Under the pieces are notes generated by a model, which saw only the letters and a program-made list of their open reading frames with translations, had not been told where the DNA came from and did not search any database. 54,721 nucleotides of DNA from Candidatus Thermoplasmatota archaeon (GTDB lineage: Archaea; Thermoplasmatota; Thermoplasmata; RBG-16-68-12; JAGMCJ01), in assembly GCA_022848865.1 (NCBI GenBank), contig JAJISE010000008.1:1-54721 (forward strand). The letters run 5' to 3'. The position numbers were made by a program, and so were the translations under genes. This document shows positions 22,315 to 29,039 of this stretch, piece by piece; positions within the stretch are counted from its first letter, which is position 1; each line of letters opens with the position of its first letter.

Positions 22315-23310
22315 TCACTTCCTGATGGCCTCGAAGGCCTTCCGCGCAACGTTCACGTCGTTCTGATGGAAGAGGAGTTCCGCTGCCTCGGCCTCCGTGC
22401 ACCACTTGTACCTGTCAAACCTGAACTCCGGCTCTGGCTTTCCCTTGGGAGCACGCGCGAGGAAGTAGGTGACCTTCTTCCGGTTGTTGATATCGTCCTG
22501 GGGCCAGTAGTAGGAGTACTCGATGTCGCACAGCTCCTGCTCGATTCTTATCGACCAGAGCCCCGTCTCCTCCTTCATCTCTCTCAAGGCAGCGTGTTCC
22601 AGGCTCTCACCTGTCTCAACGTGACCCTTCGGGAGACACCAGAGTCTCTCGCTCTTCTTGCGGATGAGAAGGACCCTTCCCCTCCTGTGGATGACGCCTC
22701 CGGCGGCCCGGATGGAGACATCTCTCTTCCCCCTCCTAGCGGGCCCACTAATGACCCTAGTGTCCTCGGATTCTACGAACTCCTTCGCCCTCTTCAGATC
22801 TGACGTCAGATGCTTTAGTAGTCGTCTGTTGTAGAGGACCGCCGCGGGGTGATAGGTCGAGATCAATGGCCTTCCTCTGTATTCCCCAGTTTCGAGCCGA
22901 GCCTCGGACACCTTCGCCGACCTGCCCGCCAGGACCCTGTGCGCGAACGATCCCAGCGCCACGACTGCGTAGGGATCCACCGCATCGATGTACGCTTCCA
23001 GATTGGGTCGACATTTCTCTATCTCGTCCTTTCTGGGATTCCGATTCCTCGGCGGACGGCACCTGAGTACGCTCGTGATGAAAACGCCATCCCGCTTCAG
23101 ACCCGCCTTCTCGAGCGATTCGTTCAGGATCTTTCCCGCCGCTCCGACGAAGGGGCGACCTTGCTTGTCCTCCTCTCTCCCAGGGGCCTCCCCTACAAGG
23201 AAGATGCGCGCGTTCCTGTCTCCCTCACCTGGAACCGCCCTCTCGCGTGTCTTCCACAGCCTGCACTTCCTGCATCGCCTTACCTGCCTCGCGAGTGTCT
23301 CCAGACTCAT
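22315..23310 (-). CDS. Fusion of family 4 uracil-DNA glycosylase and Nudix hydrolase
   Basis: Residues 1 to about 195 are a family 4 (iron-sulfur) uracil-DNA glycosylase: cysteines in CRKC near residue 13 and in LRCRPP and EKCRPN, the GEAPGREEDKQGRPFVG active-site motif, and STYHPAAVLYN near the end. Residues about 198-331 are a Nudix domain with the full box GHVETGE, then REMKEETG. Typical family 4 enzymes are about 190-220 residues, so the Nudix part is an addition. One removes uracil from DNA; the other hydrolyses nucleoside diphosphate-linked compounds, possibly dUTP-like or oxidised nucleotides. The gene ends the dodecin-Hsp20 operon, 9 bases after hsp20. Confidence 0.88.
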   Translation of the reverse strand: MSLETLARQVRRCRKCRLWKTRERAVPGEGDRNARIFLVGEAPGREEDKQGRPFVGAAGKILNESLEKAGLKRDGVFITSVLRCRPPRNRNPRKDEIEKCRPNLEAYIDAVDPYAVVALGSFAHRVLAGRSAKVSEARLETGEYRGRPLISTYHPAAVLYNRRLLKHLTSDLKRAKEFVESEDTRVISGPARRGKRDVSIRAAGGVIHRRGRVLLIRKKSERLWCLPKGHVETGESLEHAALREMKEETGLWSIRIEQELCDIEYSYYWPQDDINNRKKVTYFLARAPKGKPEPEFRFDRYKWCTEAEAAELLFHQNDVNVARKAFEAIRK

Positions 23311-23319
23311 CCCAGGCCT

Positions 23320-23784
23320 CTAGATCTCCACGCCCCTGACGACTTCCCTCTTCAGAACGATGTCGAGCACGCCGTTTCGCAGAGTCCATCTCATGTCGTT
23401 TCCAAGGACGGTCGTGGGCAGGTCCACTTCCGCGTAGTACTTCCTCTCTCCTCCCACTCGGACTGTCAGTTTGGAGCCCTTCGCCTCGACCTCCACATCC
23501 TCTTCCGAAGCTCCCGGAAGTTCCATTGTGACGAAGATATCGTCCTTTCCCTGGATTACGTCCGTGAGCGGTTGCCTCTCTTCCAAGCCCTTTCTCTCTT
23601 CGAGATACCTGGTGTTGCCGAAATCCGAGATCTCTGTCTTGCCGTCGGGACCTGTTCGCAAGGAGAACCCGTATACGAAGGACTCGTCTCTCAGCGAATC
23701 TAGCTGAGATAGCGATAGCTGGTTGAACATCCTTCGCATGAGGCGACGCATCATTGCGAATTCGTCTTCTGGCTCCTCGTCCAT
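23320..23784 (-). CDS. Hsp20/alpha-crystallin family small heat shock protein
   Basis: An ATP-independent chaperone that holds unfolded proteins. The N-terminal part (1-75) is Met- and Arg-rich, followed by an alpha-crystallin-like domain from VIQGKDDIFVTMELPG to about residue 150 with the LRNGVLDIVLKR beta strand. It lacks the usual C-terminal IXI tail; the end is VVRGVEI. Length 154. It starts one base after the dodecin stop and 9 bases before the UDG-Nudix start, so the three are probably co-transcribed as a stress operon. Confidence 0.85.
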   Translation of the reverse strand: MDEEPEDEFAMMRRLMRRMFNQLSLSQLDSLRDESFVYGFSLRTGPDGKTEISDFGNTRYLEERKGLEERQPLTDVIQGKDDIFVTMELPGASEEDVEVEAKGSKLTVRVGGERKYYAEVDLPTTVLGNDMRWTLRNGVLDIVLKREVVRGVEI

Positions 23785-23785
23785 T

Positions 23786-23989
23786 CTATCTTTCTACCAG
23801 GAACGATACCTTCACATTCGCCCTGAACTCAACGATCTCGTCATCCCTTACTTTGGCGGAGAACTTGACCACATCGATGCCACTGATACCTCTCGTGGTC
23901 TTCTTCGCGTCGGTGAAGGCGTTGAGGATAGCATCCTCGAAGTTCTTGTTTGAGCAGCCAACAAGCTCGATTACTTTTGCAGTTGTCAT
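23786..23989 (-). CDS. Dodecin (flavin-storage protein)
   Basis: A 67-residue dodecin, a small protein that assembles into a dodecamer and binds riboflavin or FAD in pairs. Visible are TTAKVIELVGCSNKNFEDAI, the A-T/A-K-RGI segment (KKTTRGISGIDVV), and VEFRANVKVSFLVER. The frame continues 19 codons upstream, but GGGGAGG stands 4 bases before ATG 23989 and the TATA element CTTATACC is about 32 bases before it, so 23989 is the start. First gene of the dodecin-hsp20-udg/nudix operon. Confidence 0.9.
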   Translation of the reverse strand: MTTAKVIELVGCSNKNFEDAILNAFTDAKKTTRGISGIDVVKFSAKVRDDEIVEFRANVKVSFLVER

Positions 23990-24030
23990 GTAACCTCCCC
24001 GGTTCAGAATCGCGTCGTGGTATAAGATTC

Positions 24031-25764
24031 TTAGGACTTGAACCACGCCAGGAGTTCTTTGGCGGGCAGAGTGTTTAGAACGTCCTCTGGCTCAAGCCAG
24101 CCTCGCCTGGCCGTGCCGATTCCGTACCTCATGAAGTGCATTTGCCCCAACGTGTGCGCGTCCGTCCCGAGAACCAGCTTGACTCCCCGCTCCTTTGCCA
24201 ATCTCGCGTCCCTGTCGTTCAGGTCGAGCCTGTCGATCCACGAGTTGATCTCGAGAGCCGTGTTCGTCTCCAGCGCAGCATCCATTATCCTGTCCATGTC
24301 CACTTCGTAAGGCTCCCTTTTGCCGATGAGCCGCCCAGTGGGATGTGAGATGAAATCGACGTGCTCGTTCTCCATTGCCGTCACTATCCTGTCCGTCATC
24401 CTCTCCTTCTCCATCTTGAACTGGGAGTGCACCGCACCGATCACTATGTCCAGCTCCTGGAGTATCTCGTCATCGTAGTCCAGCTCACCGCTCGCTTTGA
24501 TGTTCACCTCATTGCTCGAGAAGATCTTGAACCCCTTCTCCCTCTTGTTCAGTTCCTTGATAGCGTCGACTTGCTCGAGCAGGACATCATCATCCAGTCC
24601 ACCGGCGATTTTGATTCCCCTTGAGTGATCGGCGATGCTGACGTAGGAGTAGCCAAGCGTCTTGGATTCCTCCACCATCCTCTCGATGGATTCCGTCCCA
24701 TCGCTCCACTCCGTGTGGATGTGGAGGTCTCCTTTGACGTCGTCGAGTCCTATCAACCCGGGCAGGCAGTCCGACTGGGCAGCTTCGATCTCCCCTCTGT
24801 CCTCCCTCAGCTCGGGTGCGACGAAGTCCATCCCCAGTGCTTCATAGATGCCCTCCTCGGTCTCTCCCGCGATCCGTTTCTCTCCCTCGAAGAGACCGTA
24901 CTCGTTCAGCTTCCAGTTCTTGGTCTGGGCGATTCTCCTCAGACGGATGTTGTGGTCCTTGGACCCGGTGAAGTACTGGAGCGCGGAACCGAAGCTCTGG
25001 GCGTCAACGACCCGGAGGTCCGTCTGCAGTCTTACGGTCGTCTGAAGCTCAACATTCCTTCTCTCCACAATCACGCTTGTCTTCGTAGGCCCGCTCACGA
25101 TGACCTCTTCAACGCCTGGGAGCGCAACAAAGGCCTCCATCACTCCTTCTGGTTCGTCTGAGGCCACCAGAATGTCGAGGTCACCCACCGTTTCCCGCAT
25201 CCTCCGGGACGAGCCCGCCACGGATATTCTGTCGATGTGGCACTTTGTCCTCAGCTCTTCGATCAGCTCTTCAGCAAGTGGGAGACCCAATCCCAAGAGT
25301 GCTCTCTTCCCTGCTCCGGAGAACGTGCGGAGACCGTTGAGAATGTTCTCCTCGCTCTTCTTGCTGAACCCTCTTAGCTTCCTGATTCTGCCTTTCCTTG
25401 CGGCCCGCTCAAGTTCCTCGACGCTCGTCACTCCGAGCTGCTGGTACAGGACCTTGACGGTCTTCGGGCCAACGCCAGGGATGTGAAGGAGTTCCAGAAG
25501 ACCTGGCGGGAATTCGGCTCTGAGCTTCTCCAGGTAAGCTATCTTCCCGGTCTTGACATACTCCTCGATCTTCTTGGCCAATGCCTTTCCGATTCCCTGG
25601 AGGTCTTGCAGCTCCCTCCTCTCAGCGATTCCAGCAACATCCTCCCTGAGCCCCTCCACAATCCTCGCCGCCCGCCTGTAGGCATTCGCCTTGAACGGCT
25701 CGTCCTTCATAACCTCGAGATCGCCAATCTGGCCTAGGATTCTCGCGAGCTCCCTGTTCTTCAC
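24031..25764 (-). CDS. polX: Family X DNA polymerase with PHP domain (PolX)
   Basis: A repair polymerase with a PHP nuclease domain. Order: helix-hairpin-helix lyase-type region (residues 1-150, LQGIGKALAKKIEEY and IPGVGPKTVKVLYQQLG), the palm with nucleotidyltransferase signature GSSRRMRETVGDLDILV near 190, a third catalytic strand QTDLRVVD near 245, then the PHP domain from about 340 (DLHIHTEWSDGTESI, IADHS, GAVHS, FISHP, GTDAHT). Length 577 matches bacterial and archaeal PolX. It probably supports base excision repair. An interesting detail is the extra ERRNVELQTTVRL before the third Asp. Start fits the local TATA pattern. Confidence 0.93.
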   Translation of the reverse strand: MKNRELARILGQIGDLEVMKDEPFKANAYRRAARIVEGLREDVAGIAERRELQDLQGIGKALAKKIEEYVKTGKIAYLEKLRAEFPPGLLELLHIPGVGPKTVKVLYQQLGVTSVEELERAARKGRIRKLRGFSKKSEENILNGLRTFSGAGKRALLGLGLPLAEELIEELRTKCHIDRISVAGSSRRMRETVGDLDILVASDEPEGVMEAFVALPGVEEVIVSGPTKTSVIVERRNVELQTTVRLQTDLRVVDAQSFGSALQYFTGSKDHNIRLRRIAQTKNWKLNEYGLFEGEKRIAGETEEGIYEALGMDFVAPELREDRGEIEAAQSDCLPGLIGLDDVKGDLHIHTEWSDGTESIERMVEESKTLGYSYVSIADHSRGIKIAGGLDDDVLLEQVDAIKELNKREKGFKIFSSNEVNIKASGELDYDDEILQELDIVIGAVHSQFKMEKERMTDRIVTAMENEHVDFISHPTGRLIGKREPYEVDMDRIMDAALETNTALEINSWIDRLDLNDRDARLAKERGVKLVLGTDAHTLGQMHFMRYGIGTARRGWLEPEDVLNTLPAKELLAWFKS

Positions 25765-25852
25765 ATGGTCTCAAATGAAACAGGTCATAAAAACCTTCTC
25801 GCGATTCATCCGTCCACCTAGAAGAAGGGCTCTCAAACCGACCGAGCGCGGT

Positions 25853-25984
25853 CTATTCCTCGAAACCGAAGCCCACTTCCTGCTCGCGCCATATGAGAAG
25901 GGACCTCGGCAGGTCATCGAAATCCTTGAATCTGAGACTCAGAATCTCGTACTTCCCATCAGGAGTCATTCTTGCGGTCTTCAT
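25853..25984 (-). CDS. 43-residue protein, distant member of the regulon
   Basis: A short frame (MKTARMTPDGKYEILSLRF, then KDFDDLPRSLLIWREQEVG). No family recognised. The start has GGGAG 4 bases upstream and a CTTAAAT box about 45 bases upstream. The palindrome at 26047, with a 15-base core identical to the one at 11776, lies above the TATA box. It sits alone between PolX and the DUF47 gene, 4 kb from the main regulatory cluster. Regions 25765-25852 and 26063-26165 around it hold nothing I can identify. Confidence 0.5.
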   Translation of the reverse strand: MKTARMTPDGKYEILSLRFKDFDDLPRSLLIWREQEVGFGFEE

Positions 25985-26046
25985 CTCGCTCCCTTTGCCA
26001 TGAACTCTCTTGATTTGTTTTGCAGGACTTAAATGTTACGTCCGGC

Positions 26047-26062
26047 CTATCATGGCTGATTC
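26047..26062. promoter_or_regulatory. Regulon palindrome, promoter of 43-residue gene
   Basis: CTATC-N6-GATTC, inner core identical to the site at 11776 over 15 bases. It ends 13 bp before the TATA element on the minus strand. Confidence 0.5.
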
Positions 26063-26165
26063 TCTGGCAGACGATTGTGCGCTCAGAATCCGTCCGACTC
26101 AAATGAGCAAAAGCCCAGGCTGGGACCGGGGATACGAAGAACACCCGTTCGTTGTCGAAATTCGA

Positions 26166-26837
26166 CTATACTCCGGATGCCACCATTATGAAGAGCATCT
26201 CGGCTGCTGCAGCACAGGAATCCGAGGCGTTCTCCAGCGCGGTGAGGAAGTCGTTCAGCACGACCACGGCCTTGGCGTCATCGACCGTCCTGAGCATATC
26301 CCTCTTGAGGTCGTAGTAGAGCCGATCCACCTGCCTCTCGAACCGGTCGACTTCCTTTCGTCCCTTGAGGACACGCGCATCGTTCACACCCAGGGCGTCC
26401 AAGCTTCGTCTGAGAGCCCTTCCGCTATCGACGTTGAGTTTGGTCACTTCCTTGAACCCCATCCACAGGATGGGTTTGATGCGGACCCTCGTGTCTATGA
26501 GGATCTCCAGGTTTCGCGATCCTGCCTTTGCCCAGTCCGCGGCCGAATCCACTCTTCTTATCAGCCGCATCAGGTCTCCTCTTGCGGAGGGGTCCATGTC
26601 CCCTTTCGAGACTTCCTCGAAGATGTCGTCCTCTATGCTGTCTGCTGCCGTTTCGTTTATGTCAAGACGCTTGATGGCCTCCAGGGCCTGGGGTCTCCTG
26701 CCGGCTATCATTGCCGCAATGGCATTGTCCAGCTCAACAAGTGCATCTTCGACCTTCTTTGCCAACTCTCGGGTTTGTTGCATCGCTCTAGATTCTCTTC
26801 TTCTGCGGAACCAGCTGAGCATTCCGCTGTCACTCAA
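26166..26837 (-). CDS. DUF47/PhoU-like protein
   Basis: A 223-residue all-helical protein of the DUF47 (TIGR00153, PhoU-like) family: helix bundle with RRRESRAMQQTRELA at the N-terminus and ALENASDSCAAAAEMLFIMVAS at the end, where acidic residues in related proteins bind metals. Such proteins usually sit beside phosphate transporters. The TTG start at 26837 is supported by GGAGGTGAT 5 bases upstream and overlaps the ATPase stop. It is the last gene of the ABC importer operon, so it may regulate that transporter. Confidence 0.8.
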   Translation of the reverse strand: MSDSGMLSWFRRRRESRAMQQTRELAKKVEDALVELDNAIAAMIAGRRPQALEAIKRLDINETAADSIEDDIFEEVSKGDMDPSARGDLMRLIRRVDSAADWAKAGSRNLEILIDTRVRIKPILWMGFKEVTKLNVDSGRALRRSLDALGVNDARVLKGRKEVDRFERQVDRLYYDLKRDMLRTVDDAKAVVVLNDFLTALENASDSCAAAAEMLFIMVASGV

Positions 26838-27930
26838 GTTTTATCACCTCCGAAAGGCCCTCCCTCGGTGCCGGGAAGGTGAGGATGTTCGTCTCATCGA
26901 AAGAGACTGCCACCTGCTCGCCCTCCTTGAACTCCTCTCCCGCGAAGCTGTCCACGAAGACGTGGTCGTCGCTTGCGAGGAGCACTTCGTACCTCAGGTA
27001 GGACCCCATGAACCTAATGCTCTTGATTCTTCCGGGGATCGCATTTCCAAGTCTCGTTCCCCTCAACTCCTCAACTCTCAGATTCTCCGGCCTCATCGCC
27101 AGGATTATCGCGGCACCCTTCCGGAAGTCGCGATTGCTCAGCGTCAAGTACTCGTGATTCCTCAGCTCTATGATCGCCCAGTAGTCTCTGAGCTTGTTAA
27201 TCGCTCCCTGGAGGAAGTTCATCTCGCCCACGAAATTCGCCGTGAAGATGCTCTTCGGGTTGTTGTAGAGGTTCTCCGGGGAGTCGATTTCCACTATCCT
27301 CCCCGCCCTCATCACCACTATTCTGTCGGAGACGGAGCTCGCTTCCTCCTGATCATGCGTGACGTGGACCGCTGTCAGGCCGAGGTCCTTGACGAGTCTT
27401 CTGAGCTCGTATCTCAGGTCGACTCTGACCCTGGCATCCAACGCTGACATCGGCTCGTCCAGAATCAACAGCTTCGCCTGCGATGCCAACGCCCTCGCAA
27501 GGCCAGCCTTCTGTTGTGTGCCCGTGCTCAGCTCTCCTGGAAAGAACTTCTTGCGGTCCAGCAGGCCGACGAGGTCCAGAACCTCCTGGGCGATCCTGTC
27601 CCTCTCCTCGACCGGGAAGTCCTTCACGATCGGTGCATATGTTGCGTTCGAGAGGACCGTCATATGGGGAAAGAGGGCGATGTTCTGGAACACGTAGCCT
27701 AGGTCCCTGTCCTCCACGGGGACCTCGTTCATTCTCTTCCCGTCTATGAGAACCTCTCCCTCCGTCGGCTCCCAGATCCCTGAGATTATTTTGACGAGCG
27801 TCGTCTTTCCGCAACCGCTGGGTCCGAGGAGGGTGACGTATTCCTTGTCCTCGATCGTGAGGTTCACGTCCTTCACGGCAACGATCTCGCCGAACCGCTT
27901 CGTAATCCCCTTGAGCTCGATCCGAGGCAC
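26830..27930 (-). CDS. ABC importer ATPase 2 (degenerate signature motif)
   Basis: ATPase of the CysA/PotA/FbpC type with a C-terminal TOBE-like regulatory region. Walker A GPSGCGKTT is near residue 33, Walker B LLILDEPMSALDAR near 155, the H-loop is in VHVTHDQEEA. The signature reads LSTGTQQK instead of LSGGQQR, so this half of the ATPase pair may have weakened activity. The start is GTG 27930, which overlaps the upstream stop (TAGTG) with GGAGGTGGAG just before; the frame extends upstream, but that would lie inside the other gene. Confidence 0.87.
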   Translation of the reverse strand: MPRIELKGITKRFGEIVAVKDVNLTIEDKEYVTLLGPSGCGKTTLVKIISGIWEPTEGEVLIDGKRMNEVPVEDRDLGYVFQNIALFPHMTVLSNATYAPIVKDFPVEERDRIAQEVLDLVGLLDRKKFFPGELSTGTQQKAGLARALASQAKLLILDEPMSALDARVRVDLRYELRRLVKDLGLTAVHVTHDQEEASSVSDRIVVMRAGRIVEIDSPENLYNNPKSIFTANFVGEMNFLQGAINKLRDYWAIIELRNHEYLTLSNRDFRKGAAIILAMRPENLRVEELRGTRLGNAIPGRIKSIRFMGSYLRYEVLLASDDHVFVDSFAGEEFKEGEQVAVSFDETNILTFPAPREGLSEVIKLE

Positions 27931-29039
27931 TACTCCACCTCCAGTTCTTCCTTCAGACCCTTCTCGGGTATGGGAAAGATGATGCACTTCGGTGGTTCCA
28001 GGTGTGCCGTTACCTCCATGCCCTTGCTGAATCTGACGCCGATGGATGATGGCGTCTTGACATGGAGCATCTTTCCATCGTCCGTCTCAATCACTATGCT
28101 CACCAGCCTGCCGAGGAAGAGCTTCCTCACGACTTTGGCGGGAATGTGGTTCTGCCCCTCCACGACCCCGTCGAGCAGCCTGACGTTCTCCGTCTTTATT
28201 CCAACACAAGCCTCCGAGCCCCGCGGCAGGTCCGTCGGGCGGGCACGGAGGACGTGGCCCTCCCCCTCGAGCTCACTGTGGTCCTCGCTCACGGAATGCA
28301 CGGTGCCCTCGAAGAAGTTGGCCTCGCCGACGAAATGGCAGATGAAAGGTCTCGCGGGATTGTCATATATCTCCTCAGGTCCACCCACTTGCTCTATCTT
28401 TCCCTTTCTCAGCACGGCTACCCTGTCCGCCATCGTCATCGCGATTTCCTGGTCATGGGTGACGTGCAGGGCGGTGATACCGAGGTCGGAGGTCAAACGC
28501 GCGAGCTCGTACCTGAGCTCGATCCTCAGGCGGGCGTCGAGGGCCCGCAGTGGCTCATCCAACAGCAGGATCTTGACGTCAGTTGCCAGCGCCCGGGCGA
28601 GCGCATTCCTCTGCTTCATCCCGCCGCTTAGCTCGTCGGGGCGGGCGGTCCTCCTGTCATAGAGCCTGACGAGGTTCAGCATCTCCCGGGCGAGCATATC
28701 GCATTTCGACTCATCCCAGTTCTTGACTGTGGGGCCGAACTTCGTGTTATCCCAGACCGTCATGTGGCGGAACAGCGCATATGTCTGAGAAAGGTAGACC
28801 ATTCCCCTGTCCTCTGGCGGGAGGTTGTCCACCCGCTCGCCGTCCACGAATATCTTCCCGCTGTCAGGAGGCGTCAGACCGGCTATCATCTTCAGGAGCG
28901 TCGTCTTTCCCGCTCCCGTCGGTCCGAGGATTACGATGTACTCTCCGTCCTTGACTTCGAGACTGATGTCATCCGCAGCGACTATGCCATCGAACCTCTT
29001 GCTGAGGCCTTCGAGCCTTATCGAGGGAATTCTAGGCAC
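27930..29039 (-). CDS. ABC importer ATPase 1
   Basis: The second CysA/PotA-type ATPase of this operon, 369 residues. Walker A GPTGAGKTT, signature LSGGMKQRNALARAL, Walker B LLLDEPLRALDAR and H-loop HVTHDQEIAM are all intact, followed by a TOBE-like domain (CVGIKTENVRLLD and later). It starts with GTG 29039 inside the end of the permease gene, with GAGAGGAG before it. Having two different ATPases for one fused permease points to a heterodimeric motor; they are clearly related but not near-identical. Confidence 0.9.
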   Translation of the reverse strand: MPRIPSIRLEGLSKRFDGIVAADDISLEVKDGEYIVILGPTGAGKTTLLKMIAGLTPPDSGKIFVDGERVDNLPPEDRGMVYLSQTYALFRHMTVWDNTKFGPTVKNWDESKCDMLAREMLNLVRLYDRRTARPDELSGGMKQRNALARALATDVKILLLDEPLRALDARLRIELRYELARLTSDLGITALHVTHDQEIAMTMADRVAVLRKGKIEQVGGPEEIYDNPARPFICHFVGEANFFEGTVHSVSEDHSELEGEGHVLRARPTDLPRGSEACVGIKTENVRLLDGVVEGQNHIPAKVVRKLFLGRLVSIVIETDDGKMLHVKTPSSIGVRFSKGMEVTAHLEPPKCIIFPIPEKGLKEELEVE

